DNA of 64,000 nucleotides, taken from Pseudomonas sp. Gutcm_11s. Lineage in GTDB: Bacteria > Pseudomonadota > Gammaproteobacteria > Pseudomonadales > Pseudomonadaceae. Each line of letters starts with the position of its first letter. The stretch's first letter is position 1. The notes under the pieces are model-generated. The model searched no databases. It was not told where the DNA came from and saw only the letters and a program-made list of their open reading frames with translations. Shown in pieces: positions 1 to 8,317 of this stretch. Made by a program: the position numbers and the translations under genes. Location of the stretch: positions 389,989 through 453,988 of the forward strand of contig NZ_JAQSUW010000009.1 in assembly GCF_028649395.1 (NCBI RefSeq), in the 5' to 3' direction.

Positions 1-419
1 TGCGCGGGGTCAAGCAGGCCGCGGACATCATGAACCGCTTCAAGGGCGACCGTAACCAGATGTTCGAGCTGCTGCGCGCGCACAACGAGGAGTTGGTGAC
101 GCGCATCGAGGACGAGATGTACGACTTCTTCATCCTCTCGCGGCAGACCCCGGACGTGCTGCAGACCCTGCTCGAAGCCATTCCCCTGGAGGAGTGGGTG
201 GTCGCCCTCAAGGGCGCCGAGCCGGCGCTGGTCAAGGCGATTGCCGGCGCGCTGCCCAAGCGCCAGGCGCAGCAGATGGAAAGCATCAGCCGGCGCCAGG
301 GCCCGGTGCCGCTGAGCCGCGTCGAACAGGTACGCAAGGACATCATGGCGGTGGTGCGCGACATGGCCGCCGAGGGTGATCTGCAGATCCAGCTGTTCCG
401 CGAACAGACGGTGGAGTGA
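1..419 (+). CDS. fliG: Flagellar rotor/switch protein FliG, C-terminal part (truncated by window edge)
   Basis: FliG joins the MS ring to the C ring and contacts MotA to make torque. The frame is open from base 1, so the N-terminal two thirds lie outside the window; about 138 codons remain. The remnant carries the FliG C-terminal signature: an EEWVVALKGAEP segment, then a GPVPLSRVEQ stretch and a charged terminal helix. It heads the fliG-H-I-J row, and its stop sits just before the fliH start. Within this cluster it is inferred to belong to a lateral flagellum rather than the polar one. Confidence 0.93.
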   Translation, partial: RGVKQAADIMNRFKGDRNQMFELLRAHNEELVTRIEDEMYDFFILSRQTPDVLQTLLEAIPLEEWVVALKGAEPALVKAIAGALPKRQAQQMESISRRQGPVPLSRVEQVRKDIMAVVRDMAAEGDLQIQLFREQTVE

Positions 420-421
420 CG

Positions 422-1114
422 ATGACGGTCAAGGTGATCAAGGGTGGCAGCCGCCAGTGGCGGCCCTATCGTTTCCCGCCACGGGCCAGCGGTCTGCCGC
501 AGGGGCAGTGGGGCGGCGACCCGGCGCAGCTGCAGCGCGCGCTCAGCGACGGCTTCCAGCAGGGCCTCGACAAGGGCTACCAGGAAGGCCTGGAGCAGGG
601 CCGCGAGGCTGGGCGCCAGGATGGCTTCGAGCTGGGCCGGCAGGACGGCCTGCGCCAGGGGCGTGAGGAAGGCCGTAGCGAGGGCCGCCAGGCCTTCGAG
701 GCCGCGGCGCGACCGCTGGACCGGCTGAGCGCGGAGTTCCGCCAGTTCGCCGAGGCCTTCGAGCTGGGCCGCCAGGAGCAGCTGCTGGAACTGGTGAAGA
801 AGGTGGCCAAGCAGGTCATCCGCTGTGAGCTGACCCTGCATCCGACCCAGTTGCTGTCGCTGGCCGAGGAGGCCCTGGCGGCCATGCCCGGCGAGCAGGG
901 CGAGGTGCAGATCCTGCTCAATCCGGAGGAGTGTTCACGCATTCGCGAACTGGCGCCGGAACGTGCCGCCAGCTGGAAGCTGGTGCCGGACGAGCGCCTG
1001 GCGCTGGGTGAGTGCCGCGTGGTGACCGCCCAGGCCGAGGCCGACATCGGTTGCCAGCAGCGTCTCGATGGCTGCATGGAGGCGCTCGGCGAGCACCTCA
1101 AGGCGGACGACTGA
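422..1114 (+). CDS. fliH: Flagellar export ATPase regulator FliH
   Basis: FliH binds and restrains the export ATPase FliI and docks it at the flagellar type III apparatus. The 230-residue protein shows the family hallmark, a Gly-rich helical segment with repeated GxxxG spacing (roughly residues 40-95, such as GLDKGYQEGLEQGREAGRQ). A conserved C-terminal half ends in an SDIG-like ADIGCQQRLDG stretch. I chose the ATG at 422 because GGAG at 413-416 is a good ribosome site. A GTG at 416 would give a four-base overlap with fliG and two more residues, but has no ribosome site. fliI starts two bases after its stop. Confidence 0.93.
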   Translation: MTVKVIKGGSRQWRPYRFPPRASGLPQGQWGGDPAQLQRALSDGFQQGLDKGYQEGLEQGREAGRQDGFELGRQDGLRQGREEGRSEGRQAFEAAARPLDRLSAEFRQFAEAFELGRQEQLLELVKKVAKQVIRCELTLHPTQLLSLAEEALAAMPGEQGEVQILLNPEECSRIRELAPERAASWKLVPDERLALGECRVVTAQAEADIGCQQRLDGCMEALGEHLKADD

Positions 1115-1115
1115 G

Positions 1116-2441
1116 ATGGCCCTGGGCGAAGCCTTCCGCCTCGACGAGGCGCTGCGCACCCTCGATGCGGTGCCGCTGGCCAAGGTCAGCGGGCGCCTGG
1201 TGCGGGTCTCCGGCATGCTGCTGGAGAGCCTCGGCTGCCGGCGCATGACCGGCCAGCGCTGCCTGGTCGAGCAGGCCGATGGCAGCCTGCTGGAGGCCCA
1301 GGTGGTCGGCTTCAACCGCGACATCACCTACCTCATGCCCTTCAAGAAGCCGATGGGACTCACCGCCGGCTCGCGGGTGTTCCCGGCCGAGGAGGAGAGC
1401 GCCCTGCACATCGACGAGAGCTGGCTGGGCCGGGTGGTCAACGGCCTCGGCGAGCCGCTCGACGAGCTCGGCAAACTCGCCGGGCGCGATCCGCTGCCGG
1501 CCGAGCTGCCGCGGGTCAACCCGCTCAAGCGCCGGCCGGTGAGCCAGGCGCTGGACGTCGGCGTGCGCGCCATCAACGCCCTGCTGACCATCGGCAAGGG
1601 CCAGCGCGTGGGCCTGTTCGCCGGTAGCGGCGTGGGCAAGAGCGTGCTGCTCGGCATGATCACCCGGCAGACCAAGGCCGACGTGGTGGTGGTCGGGCTG
1701 ATCGGCGAGCGTGGCCGCGAGGTGCAGGAATTCATCCTCCACTCGCTCGGCCCCGAGGGCCTGCGCAAGGCCGTGGTGGTGGTGGCACCGGCCAACGAGT
1801 CGCCGCTGATGCGCATGCGCGCCACCGAGCTGTGCCACAGCATCGCCGCCTATTTCCGCGACCAGGGCCAGGACGTGCTGCTGCTGGTCGATTCGCTGAC
1901 CCGCTACGCCATGGCCCAGCGCGAGATCGCCCTGGCCCTGGGTGAGCCCCCGGCGACCAAGGGCTACCCGCCATCGGTATTCGGCATGCTTCCCGAGCTG
2001 GTGGAGAGCGCCGGCAACGGCGAGAGCGAGCGCGGCAGCCTCAGCGCGCTGTACACCGTGCTGGCCGAGGGCGACGACCACCAGGACCCGATCGTCGACT
2101 GCGCGCGGGCCATTCTCGACGGCCACATCGTGCTTTCAAGGCGCCTGGCCGATGTCGGCCACTACCCGGCCATCGACATCTCCGCCTCGGTCAGCCGCTG
2201 CATGAGCCAGGTCAGCGAGCCGGCCCAGCAGGGCGCCGCACGCCAGTTCAAGGAGCTGTACAGCACCTTCGAGAAGATCAAGGAGCTGATCCCGCTCGGT
2301 GGCTACACCCCGGGCATGGACAGCAAGACCGACCGCGCCGTGCAGCTGGCCCCCGCCCTGGAGCGCTTCCTGCGCCAGGAAACGGGCGAGGGCAGCGAGA
2401 TGGCGGCCAGCCTGACCACCCTGCAGGGCCTGCTGAGGTAG
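1116..2441 (+). CDS. fliI: Flagellar type III export ATPase FliI
   Basis: FliI is the F1-ATPase-like hexameric ATPase that feeds substrates to the flagellar export gate. The 441-residue product has the Walker A loop GLFAGSGVGKS, a GLIGERGREVQEF segment, the Walker B stretch DVLLLVDSLTRYAMAQREI and the EPPATKGYPPSVF loop, all standard for FliI. The ATG at 1116 directly follows the fliH stop and gives the normal length; a longer open frame from 1068 runs inside fliH and is rejected. Its stop is followed by a small run of mini-starts before fliJ. Confidence 0.96.
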   Translation: MALGEAFRLDEALRTLDAVPLAKVSGRLVRVSGMLLESLGCRRMTGQRCLVEQADGSLLEAQVVGFNRDITYLMPFKKPMGLTAGSRVFPAEEESALHIDESWLGRVVNGLGEPLDELGKLAGRDPLPAELPRVNPLKRRPVSQALDVGVRAINALLTIGKGQRVGLFAGSGVGKSVLLGMITRQTKADVVVVGLIGERGREVQEFILHSLGPEGLRKAVVVVAPANESPLMRMRATELCHSIAAYFRDQGQDVLLLVDSLTRYAMAQREIALALGEPPATKGYPPSVFGMLPELVESAGNGESERGSLSALYTVLAEGDDHQDPIVDCARAILDGHIVLSRRLADVGHYPAIDISASVSRCMSQVSEPAQQGAARQFKELYSTFEKIKELIPLGGYTPGMDSKTDRAVQLAPALERFLRQETGEGSEMAASLTTLQGLLR

Positions 2442-2446
2442 ATGCC

Positions 2447-2467
2447 GTGAAAGAGCAGATCGCATGA
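2447..2467 (+). other. Six-codon minicistron overlapping the fliJ start
   Basis: GTG AAA GAG CAG ATC GCA TGA encodes MKEQIA, nearly the same as the first residues of FliJ (MKEQIE). It lies 8 bases after GAGG (2435-2438), whereas the fliJ ATG itself has only a weak ribosome site. Its TGA overlaps the fliJ ATG as ATGA. It looks like a duplicated fliJ start that could deliver ribosomes by termination-reinitiation. That role is inferred. Confidence 0.35.
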
Positions 2468-2889
2468 AAGAACAGATTGAAGTGCTCTCGCGCCTGGCCG
2501 GCCTGCGCGGCACCCGCGTGCGCGAGGTGATGGGGCGGGTCAACTACCAGCGCAACCTGTGCCAGCGCTACCGCAACAACATCACCGGCCTGACCCGCCT
2601 GTGCGGTTTCGTAGTGCCGGTGAGCACGCCACTGCAGCGCAGCAACCAGCAGCAGTACAAGGCCACCCTGTTCAAGATGCTGGAGTTGCAGCGTCGCGAG
2701 CTGGAAGTCGCCGAGCAGTCGCTCAAGCGCATCCAGGACGAACTGCTGCAGGCCATGCGCAACGAGAAGGTCATCGTCCAGCTGATCGACAGCAAGCTGG
2801 GGCAGTGGCAGGAACAGTTGTCGCGCCAGGAGCAGAAGATTCAGGATGGGCTGGCCGCCCAGGCCTGGTGGCGCGCCCAGGTTTCTTGA
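2464..2889 (+). CDS. fliJ: Flagellar export chaperone/stalk protein FliJ
   Basis: FliJ is the small coiled-coil stalk of the FliI ring that helps energise export and escort chaperones. The 141-residue protein is almost entirely predicted helix with heptad-like charged residues (for example ELEVAEQSLKRIQDELLQAMRNE), has the usual family length, and follows fliI as expected. Sequence is poorly conserved in this family, so position carries much of the assignment. Translation may be coupled through the short minicistron ending at its ATG. Confidence 0.88.
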   Translation: MKEQIEVLSRLAGLRGTRVREVMGRVNYQRNLCQRYRNNITGLTRLCGFVVPVSTPLQRSNQQQYKATLFKMLELQRRELEVAEQSLKRIQDELLQAMRNEKVIVQLIDSKLGQWQEQLSRQEQKIQDGLAAQAWWRAQVS

Positions 2890-2957
2890 AAACTGGATTT
2901 AAGTTTCTGCGCAGGCCGGTCGCCTGTCTGTCGTAACCACCTTCGTTGGACGTAATC

Positions 2958-3239
2958 ATGGAAATCACCCGGCAATTCAAGCCCGTTCTCGCCAGCCAGA
3001 CCGAGGCTCCGCTGCAGGCTCGCACCGCCGCTGCCGAGAGCAAGCGCCCGGCCAGTGCCAGCGCGCCCGCCGAGAGCCTGCCGCTGGAGCAGCTGCAGGA
3101 CGCCCTGGGCGCACTGCCCGAGATCGACCTGGCCAAGGTCGAGGCGATCAAGCAGGCCCTGCAGCGTGGCGAGATCAGCCTGGATGCCGGCGTGCTGTCG
3201 CGCAGCATGCTGGCCTACCACAACGGCAGCGACGCGTGA
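2958..3239 (+). CDS. flgM: Anti-sigma-28 factor FlgM
   Basis: FlgM holds the flagellar sigma factor inactive until the hook is finished and it is exported. The 93-residue product has a disordered Ala/Ser/Pro-rich N half and a C-terminal sigma-binding region (DLAKVEAIKQALQRGEISLD, then LSRSMLAYH), matching the family in layout and size. ATG 2958 is preferred over a TTG four codons earlier. Its stop overlaps the GTG of flgN by four bases. Its partner sigma would be the fliA/lafS product encoded at 7588-8307. Confidence 0.88.
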   Translation: MEITRQFKPVLASQTEAPLQARTAAAESKRPASASAPAESLPLEQLQDALGALPEIDLAKVEAIKQALQRGEISLDAGVLSRSMLAYHNGSDA

Positions 3240-3679
3240 GCGAAAAGCGCGAGCAGCTGCTGACCCTGGCCGAGCGCGACATCATCCAGGACTGCGCCGA
3301 CTACCTGGTTCTGCGCGGCCTGATGCAGGAGCTCTACGGCCATCTGATGAGCCGCGACTGCGCGAGCATCGACCTGATCAATCACCAGATCGATGATCTG
3401 GTCGAGGCGGTGCGCCAGCGTGCCGAGCGCCGCGCCAAGACCCTGCAGGCGTTCCGCCTGGACGCCGATGCCGAGGGCATGCAGTGCCTGCTCGACAGCT
3501 ACCCGCCGACGCGCCGCAGCCACCTGCAGCAGTCCTGGCAGCAACTCGGCCAACTGGTCGGACAGTGCCAGCGCCTCAACGAGCGCAACGGCCAGCTGCT
3601 GGCCATGCACAACGACATCCTTTCCCAGCTGCTTTCCGGCCAGTCCGAAGCAGGTCTGTACGGCCGTCTCGGCTACTGA
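3236..3679 (+). CDS. flgN: Flagellar export chaperone FlgN
   Basis: FlgN is the cytoplasmic chaperone for the hook-associated proteins FlgK and FlgL. The 147-residue, helix-rich product ends in the family-typical SEAGLYGRLGY tail and overlaps flgM through a GTGA junction, which fixes the GTG start. In most lateral systems flgN-flgM sit beside flgA; here they instead trail the fliGHIJ row. The clients FlgK and FlgL are encoded at 20748-23047. Confidence 0.87.
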   Translation: MSEKREQLLTLAERDIIQDCADYLVLRGLMQELYGHLMSRDCASIDLINHQIDDLVEAVRQRAERRAKTLQAFRLDADAEGMQCLLDSYPPTRRSHLQQSWQQLGQLVGQCQRLNERNGQLLAMHNDILSQLLSGQSEAGLYGRLGY

Positions 3680-3902
3680 TCCCCGCCGTTTTTCCCGTCT
3701 CTTGCGCTGCCTCCTCCTGCCATTTGGCGGGTGGGCTGCGCGCTTAATTAATCCTCCTCGCCGGTCGCCTTTTCAGAGGGTGGCTGCGTCTTGCGGAAAA
3801 ACCGGAAGAGCGCCTTCCCCTGTCTCGCCAGGGCGCGTCGTGCGGAAGTTTTTCTTCACCATGATTTATTGAAAAATCGATGTAAATCAATGGCTTGAGT
3901 CG

Positions 3903-3920
3903 TTGGCATCGATATTGCTC
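3903..3920 (+). promoter_or_regulatory. Sigma-54 (-24/-12) promoter candidate for the fliD operon
   Basis: TTGGCATCGATATTGCTC has GG and GC separated by exactly 10 bases and matches the TGGCAC-N5-TTGCA/T pattern well. It lies about 25 bases upstream of the fliD ATG in an otherwise non-coding 266-base gap (3680-3945). Lateral flagellar middle genes are driven by sigma-54 with the activator LafK in other species; the activator gene is not in this window. Confidence 0.65.
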
Positions 3921-3945
3921 AACAGTCCCTAAAGGGGTACCGAAC

Positions 3946-5271
3946 ATGGCAACCATAGATTCCGATTACATCCAGCAGATGGCCAACCAGTTGGCCAACT
4001 TCGAGGTCCAGGCAGCGCTGACCAAGAACCAGCGCTCGAAGACCAACTACCAGACTTCGCTGGACGCCGTGACCAAACTGGACTCGGCGCTGAAGAGCTT
4101 CCGCACCTCGCTCAAGTCGCTGAGCGGAGTGGGCAGCAGCATGCTGGTCAACAGCGCTACCTTCGGCCAGCAGGGCTACGCCACGGCGTCGGTCGGCAGC
4201 AGCGCGCAGCCGGGCAGCTACCAGTTCTTTGTCAAGCAGCTGGCCAGCTCCCACCAGGTGGCCCTGGAAGGTCTGAGCGCGGCGGACGTGCCCACCAGCG
4301 GCACCTTCACCATCGGCCAGGGCAGCGACAGCTTCAACATCGACCTGGCCGGCGTGGACAAGGACGGTGACGGCAGCAACTCGCTGGAAGAACTGGCCGC
4401 CGCCATCAATGGCGCCGCCGACAACAGCGGCGTGAAGGCCTCGCTGGTACGCAGCAACGGCCAGGTCTCGCTGGTGCTGAGCGCCGAGGAGAGCGGGGCG
4501 GACAACGCCATCAGCCTGTCCACCAGCGCCGGCGGCACCTTCGCCACTTCGATCGGCGCGGCGCGCGAGCTGAGCAAGGCGCAGGACGCCATCGTCTACC
4601 TCGGTGGCGAAGGTGGCATGGAGCTGAGCAACTCCAGCAACACCTTCACCGACATGATCGACGGCGTCAGCCTGACCTTCAGCAAGACCCACGCCGCAGG
4701 CGAGGCGCCGCTGAGCCTGACCATCGGTCAGGACCCGAGCGCGACCAAGACCCAGGTGCAGAAGTTCGTCGACGCCTTCAACGGCCTGATGACCACCTTC
4801 GACAGCCTTACCGCCAGCGGCAGCGAAACCGCCAGCCGCGGCCCATTGGCTGGCGACGCCAGCATCCGTTCCATCGAGAACATGCTCAACCAGGCGGTAC
4901 GCAGCCAGTTCGGCGGCAAGAGCCTGATCGAGTTCGGCATCGCCGCGGACCGCAACGGCAAGCTGAGCATCGACACCGCGCGCCTGGAGAAGGCGGTGGC
5001 TGCCGATCCGGAAGGCTTCGAGAAGCTGTTCGGCGAGAAGAACGCCCTGCTCGACAGCATCGACAAGAACCTCAACGTCTACGTCACCGCCGCCGGCGGG
5101 GTCATGGCCAGCCGCAAGGAAAGCCTCAACCTCAGCCTCAAGCGCAATACCGAGCAGCTCGACCTCATCGAGAAGCAGTACGACACCTACTACAACCGCT
5201 ACCTCAAGCAGTACACCAGCATGGCCCAGATCATGGCCTCCATGGAGCAGACCGCGGGACTCTTCGCATGA
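3946..5271 (+). CDS. fliD: Filament cap protein FliD (LafB type)
   Basis: FliD forms the cap that folds flagellin onto the growing filament. The 441-residue protein has the N-terminal MATIDSDYIQQMANQLANFEVQ region, a variable Ser/Gly-rich middle, and the helical FliD C-terminus with KESLNLSLKRNTEQLDLIE and YNRYLKQYTSMAQIMASMEQ. ATG 3946 follows a ribosome site in TAAAGGGG and a sigma-54-type promoter. The stop overlaps fliS by four bases. The order fliD-S-T-K-L-sigma-motA-motB is that of lateral lafB-C-D/X-E-F-S-T-U clusters. Confidence 0.94.
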   Translation: MATIDSDYIQQMANQLANFEVQAALTKNQRSKTNYQTSLDAVTKLDSALKSFRTSLKSLSGVGSSMLVNSATFGQQGYATASVGSSAQPGSYQFFVKQLASSHQVALEGLSAADVPTSGTFTIGQGSDSFNIDLAGVDKDGDGSNSLEELAAAINGAADNSGVKASLVRSNGQVSLVLSAEESGADNAISLSTSAGGTFATSIGAARELSKAQDAIVYLGGEGGMELSNSSNTFTDMIDGVSLTFSKTHAAGEAPLSLTIGQDPSATKTQVQKFVDAFNGLMTTFDSLTASGSETASRGPLAGDASIRSIENMLNQAVRSQFGGKSLIEFGIAADRNGKLSIDTARLEKAVAADPEGFEKLFGEKNALLDSIDKNLNVYVTAAGGVMASRKESLNLSLKRNTEQLDLIEKQYDTYYNRYLKQYTSMAQIMASMEQTAGLFA

Positions 5272-5663
5272 CCTATCACCTGAACGAGACCTACGACAGC
5301 TACCGCTCGGTGGACCTCGAGGCGCGCGCTGCCGCCGCCTCGCCCTACGAGCTGGTGCTGATGCTGTTCGACGGCCTGCTCGACGAGCTGGCCCGTGCGC
5401 GCGGCCATATCGAGGGCAAGCGCTACCAGCAGAAGGGCCAGTCCCTGGAGAAGTGCCTGAACATCCTCAACGGCCTCAACAGTGCCCTCGACTACGAGGG
5501 CGGTGGCGAGGTGGTGCAGGGCCTGGCGCGTCTCTACGACTACTGCATCTACCGCCTCTCCGAGGTCAGCGTGAGCCTGTCGCTGGAAGGCCTGGACGAG
5601 GTGGTCAACCTGCTCGGCGTGCTGCGCGAGGGCTGGGACGGTGTCAGTGCCGCGCGTCGCTGA
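5268..5663 (+). CDS. fliS: Flagellin export chaperone FliS (LafC type)
   Basis: FliS binds the flagellin C-terminus in the cytoplasm, preventing early polymerisation and guiding it to export. The 131-residue product shows the FliS core: a Tyr-containing N-terminus, ASPYELVLMLFDGLLDELARA, and a helical C-terminal half. Its ATG overlaps the fliD stop (ATGA), and fliT begins 22 bases before its own stop. The client is presumably the single flagellin at 11710-12597. Confidence 0.93.
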   Translation: MTYHLNETYDSYRSVDLEARAAAASPYELVLMLFDGLLDELARARGHIEGKRYQQKGQSLEKCLNILNGLNSALDYEGGGEVVQGLARLYDYCIYRLSEVSVSLSLEGLDEVVNLLGVLREGWDGVSAARR

Positions 5664-5955
5664 GGATTGCCGCGTGCTGCTGGAGCTCTACGCCGAGCTC
5701 GAGCGGGTATTGCGCGAGGACGACTGGATGGCCCTGGCCGGTGTCGACAAGGCCATCCGCGAACAGCTGCTGGTGCTGGCACGCCAGCCCGGGCTGAGCG
5801 AGGAGGCGGGCAAGGCCCGGCAACGCTTGAAACGGCTGCACGAGGAGGCCTACCAGGCCTGTGCCGCCGAGTGTGAACGGCTGCGCCGCGTGCTGCTCAG
5901 CCACCTGGAATATGCCGAGGGGCGTACCGCCTACCGGCAAGTCAGCGGGAGTTGA
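5641..5955 (+). CDS. fliT: FliT-like flagellar chaperone (LafD/LafX position)
   Basis: A 104-residue, strongly helical protein between fliS and fliK, the place occupied by fliT or lafD/lafX in related clusters. FliT is the FliD chaperone. Sequence evidence alone is weak because the family diverges quickly. Visible features are heptad-like stretches (LLELYAELERVLRED, RQRLKRLHEEAYQACAAECERL). The start is GTG 5641, inside fliS; a GTG three codons later is an alternative. Name rests mainly on synteny and size. Confidence 0.7.
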   Translation: MSVPRVAEDCRVLLELYAELERVLREDDWMALAGVDKAIREQLLVLARQPGLSEEAGKARQRLKRLHEEAYQACAAECERLRRVLLSHLEYAEGRTAYRQVSGS

Positions 5956-5957
5956 TT

Positions 5958-7034
5958 GTGCTGCAACTGATGACTGCGCCCACCCAGCAGGGACAGGCGA
6001 ACAGCGATGGCGTGCTGCCGGCCACCGGCCAGGCGAGCGCCGATGCGCTGGGCTTCGCCCTGCTCGGTGATGCCCTGACCGCCCAGCCGGAAGTGGCCGA
6101 GACGCTGCCTGTCGAGCCGCTGCCGGAGGCCGCCGCCGAGGCGCCGCTGGCGCAGCCGGGCAGCGAGCCTGCGCAGAGTGCCGAACAGTGGCTGCTCAGC
6201 GTGCTGGGTCAGCGCCAGGCCAAGGTGCAGGCCCGCGAGGGCGAGCAGGAAACATCGCTCGATGATCTTGCCGATGGCGCCGCACTGACCCTGTCGCCGG
6301 AGCTGCTGGTGCGCCTGCCGCAACCGCGCGCGGAAGAGCTTGCGCCGGTCGCCGAGGCGCCGCGTGCCGCCGTGCAGATGCTGCACCAGGCGCCGCGTGG
6401 CGAGGCCATGGGCGCGCTGCTGGCTGGCATCGGCCAGGCTGGCGAGACGATGGCTGCCACGACTTCCGCTACCGGCGAGACGCTGGCCGCGGTCGATGGC
6501 GCGGCGCCGGCGAGCCTGGGCGACAACGACTTACTGCGTGGCCTGGGCAACAACGCTCAGGCACCGGCAGCGGCCGACGCCACGCCGACCCTGGAGCGCC
6601 AGCTCAAGCTGCAGACGCCGGAAGCCAAGTGGGGCGAGCAGATGCTCGGCGCCCTGCGCGACAGCGTCGAGCTGCAACTGCAGCAGAAGGTGCAGAGCGC
6701 CACCATCCGCCTCGATCCGCCGGAGCTGGGCAGCCTGGAGATTCTTCTCAGCCACGAGTCGGGCCGCCTCAACGTGCAGATATCCGCTGCCCAGGGCGAC
6801 GTCGCGCGCCTGCTGCAGCAGACCAGCGATCGCCTGCGCCAGGAATTGGTGGGGCAGAACTTCCTGCAGGTCAACGTGCAGGTCGGCTCGGACGCGCAGT
6901 CCGGCCAGCAGGGCCAGCAGCACAACCGCTGGCGCCCGGCCCAGGACGAGCCGGTGGCCCAGGCGCTGCGCCTGGAACCCGACACAGACGCTGCCCGCCA
7001 AGGTGCGGGCAACGACGTACTGATCACCGTGTAG
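5958..7034 (+). CDS. fliK: Flagellar hook-length control protein FliK (LafE type)
   Basis: FliK measures hook length and switches export from hook to filament substrates. The product has a long Ala/Pro/Glu-rich low-complexity N part and the conserved FliK C-terminal domain: a WGEQMLGALRDSVELQLQQ helix, then ATIRLDPPELGSLEILL and LNVQISAAQGDVARLLQQ. A Gln-rich tail follows. GTG 5958 is chosen because GGGAG at 5947-5951 is correctly spaced. A TTG at 5952 overlaps the fliT stop but is too near that site. Confidence 0.88.
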   Translation: MLQLMTAPTQQGQANSDGVLPATGQASADALGFALLGDALTAQPEVAETLPVEPLPEAAAEAPLAQPGSEPAQSAEQWLLSVLGQRQAKVQAREGEQETSLDDLADGAALTLSPELLVRLPQPRAEELAPVAEAPRAAVQMLHQAPRGEAMGALLAGIGQAGETMAATTSATGETLAAVDGAAPASLGDNDLLRGLGNNAQAPAAADATPTLERQLKLQTPEAKWGEQMLGALRDSVELQLQQKVQSATIRLDPPELGSLEILLSHESGRLNVQISAAQGDVARLLQQTSDRLRQELVGQNFLQVNVQVGSDAQSGQQGQQHNRWRPAQDEPVAQALRLEPDTDAARQGAGNDVLITV

Positions 7035-7051
7035 GGCTCGGCCCCGCACTC

Positions 7052-7071
7052 GCCGGCCCGGGGTGGCCGGC
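7052..7071. repeat. GC-rich hairpin between fliK and fliL
   Basis: GCCGGCC and GGCCGGC face each other across a six-base loop, a perfect seven-pair stem without a T tract. It fills most of the fliK-fliL gap and may modulate read-through or transcript stability. Function not established. Confidence 0.5.
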
Positions 7072-7098
7072 TCCCGAACATCACAGGAATACAGTCTC

Positions 7099-7581
7099 AT
7101 GCCAACGTCGCGGATCCTTCTGATCGTCATCCTCCTCAGCTCGCTGATCAGCCTGGGCGGGGTGGGTGCCAACTATTTCCTGATGCGCTCGCTGTTGCAG
7201 GGCAGCACCCTGGCTACTGGTCAGGCGCAGGCCGGCGAGGAGGCCCAGGCCGAGGAAGAGGAGCCGGGCGAGTACCTGTTCTTCCCGGTGCAGAAGATCA
7301 TCCTCAGCCTGCGTGGCGAGGAGCAGGAGCATTACTTCGTGCTCGACCTGGTGCTGCAGGCGCCGCTGGACAGCGACAAGAAGAAGCTCGAGCAGGCCGA
7401 CCCCATGGTGCGCAGCTCGGCAGTGGCGCACCTGTCGGCGATGAAGTTCGCCGACCTGCGCAGCATGGCCATTCCCGACCTGCAGCAGAGCCTGGAGAAG
7501 GCGCTGCTCGCCGACTTCGCCGCGCGCAAGGTGGTGGCGCCGTTCCAGCACGTGCTGGTCAGCAAGCTGGTCGTGCAGTAA
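7099..7581 (+). CDS. fliL: Flagellar basal-body-associated protein FliL (LafF type)
   Basis: FliL is a single-pass inner-membrane protein that surrounds the stator and supports motor output. The 160-residue product has an N-terminal membrane helix (ILLIVILLSSLISLGGVGANYFL), an acidic linker, and the conserved periplasmic domain (YLFFPVQKIILSLRGEEQEHYFVLDLVLQ, then KVVAPFQHVLVSKLVVQ). ATG 7099 gives the expected membrane topology; the upstream in-frame extension is not supported. It lies just before the sigma factor and stators it would work with. Confidence 0.9.
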   Translation: MPTSRILLIVILLSSLISLGGVGANYFLMRSLLQGSTLATGQAQAGEEAQAEEEEPGEYLFFPVQKIILSLRGEEQEHYFVLDLVLQAPLDSDKKKLEQADPMVRSSAVAHLSAMKFADLRSMAIPDLQQSLEKALLADFAARKVVAPFQHVLVSKLVVQ

Positions 7582-7587
7582 GCCGCC

Positions 7588-8307
7588 ATGCACGCGCTCG
7601 ATCACGGATACGCACCGCAAGCCCAGGCGCCGCTGACGCCCGCCGCGGAGCAGCGCTGGGTGCGCCAGTACCTGCCGCTGGTGCGGCGCATCGTCAGCCA
7701 GCTGGCGCTGCAGACCAGCCAGGCGCTGGATCGCGAGGACATGGAGCAGATCGGCCTGCTCGGCCTGCTCGAGTGCCTGCGTCGCTACGGTGAGCCGGAC
7801 GAGCAGTTCGGCCGCTTCGCCGCCCTGCGCATCCGTGGCGCGATTCTCGACGAGCTGCGCCGCCAGGACTGGCGCCCGCGTCAGCTGCGCCAGCAGGTGC
7901 ACAAGGTGCGCGATGCCATCCGCGGGCTGAGCCGTCGCCTCGGCCGTGCGCCGCAGGAGGAGGAGGTGCTGGCCGCCACCGGCATCTCCCGCGAGGACTA
8001 TATGGAGTTCCAGCGCGCCGACTATGCGGAAGCGGTGGAGAGCCTCGACGAGCTGCTGCAGAACGGCCACGAACACTTCCCCGAGGGCGGCGATTCGCTG
8101 GAAGAACGCCTGCTCAAGGAGCGCCTGCTGGAGCAGGCACTGAGCCGCCTCGACGAGCGCGAGCGACTGATCCTCACCCTCTACTACCAGCACGAGCTGA
8201 GCCTCAAGGAGATCGCTCTGGTGCTGGACCTGACCGATGCCCGGGTGTGCCAGCTGAGCAAGCAGGCGATCGCCAAGGCCTGTCGTTTTCTAACCGATCC
8301 AACCTAG
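7588..8307 (+). CDS. fliA: Flagellar sigma factor 28 (FliA / LafS type)
   Basis: A 239-residue sigma-70-family factor of the flagellar class that would transcribe late genes such as flagellin and stators. Region 2 is visible as YLPLVRRIVSQLAL and DREDMEQIGLLGLLECLRRYG, with RIRGAILDELRRQDWRPRQLRQ. Region 4 includes LDERERLILTLYYQHELSLKEIALVL and a helix-turn-helix before the end. Its position directly upstream of motA/motB and downstream of fliL matches lafS of lateral systems, unlike polar fliA of Pseudomonas, which sits beside flhF-fleN. FlgM at 2958-3239 is its likely antagonist. Confidence 0.93.
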   Translation: MHALDHGYAPQAQAPLTPAAEQRWVRQYLPLVRRIVSQLALQTSQALDREDMEQIGLLGLLECLRRYGEPDEQFGRFAALRIRGAILDELRRQDWRPRQLRQQVHKVRDAIRGLSRRLGRAPQEEEVLAATGISREDYMEFQRADYAEAVESLDELLQNGHEHFPEGGDSLEERLLKERLLEQALSRLDERERLILTLYYQHELSLKEIALVLDLTDARVCQLSKQAIAKACRFLTDPT

Positions 8308-8317
8308 TGACAGAACC

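Noticed and set aside
2890..2957. Sigma-28 promoter before flgM (TTAAGTTT ... GCCGGTCG)
   Set aside because: Both boxes look partly right but the spacing is about four bases too short.
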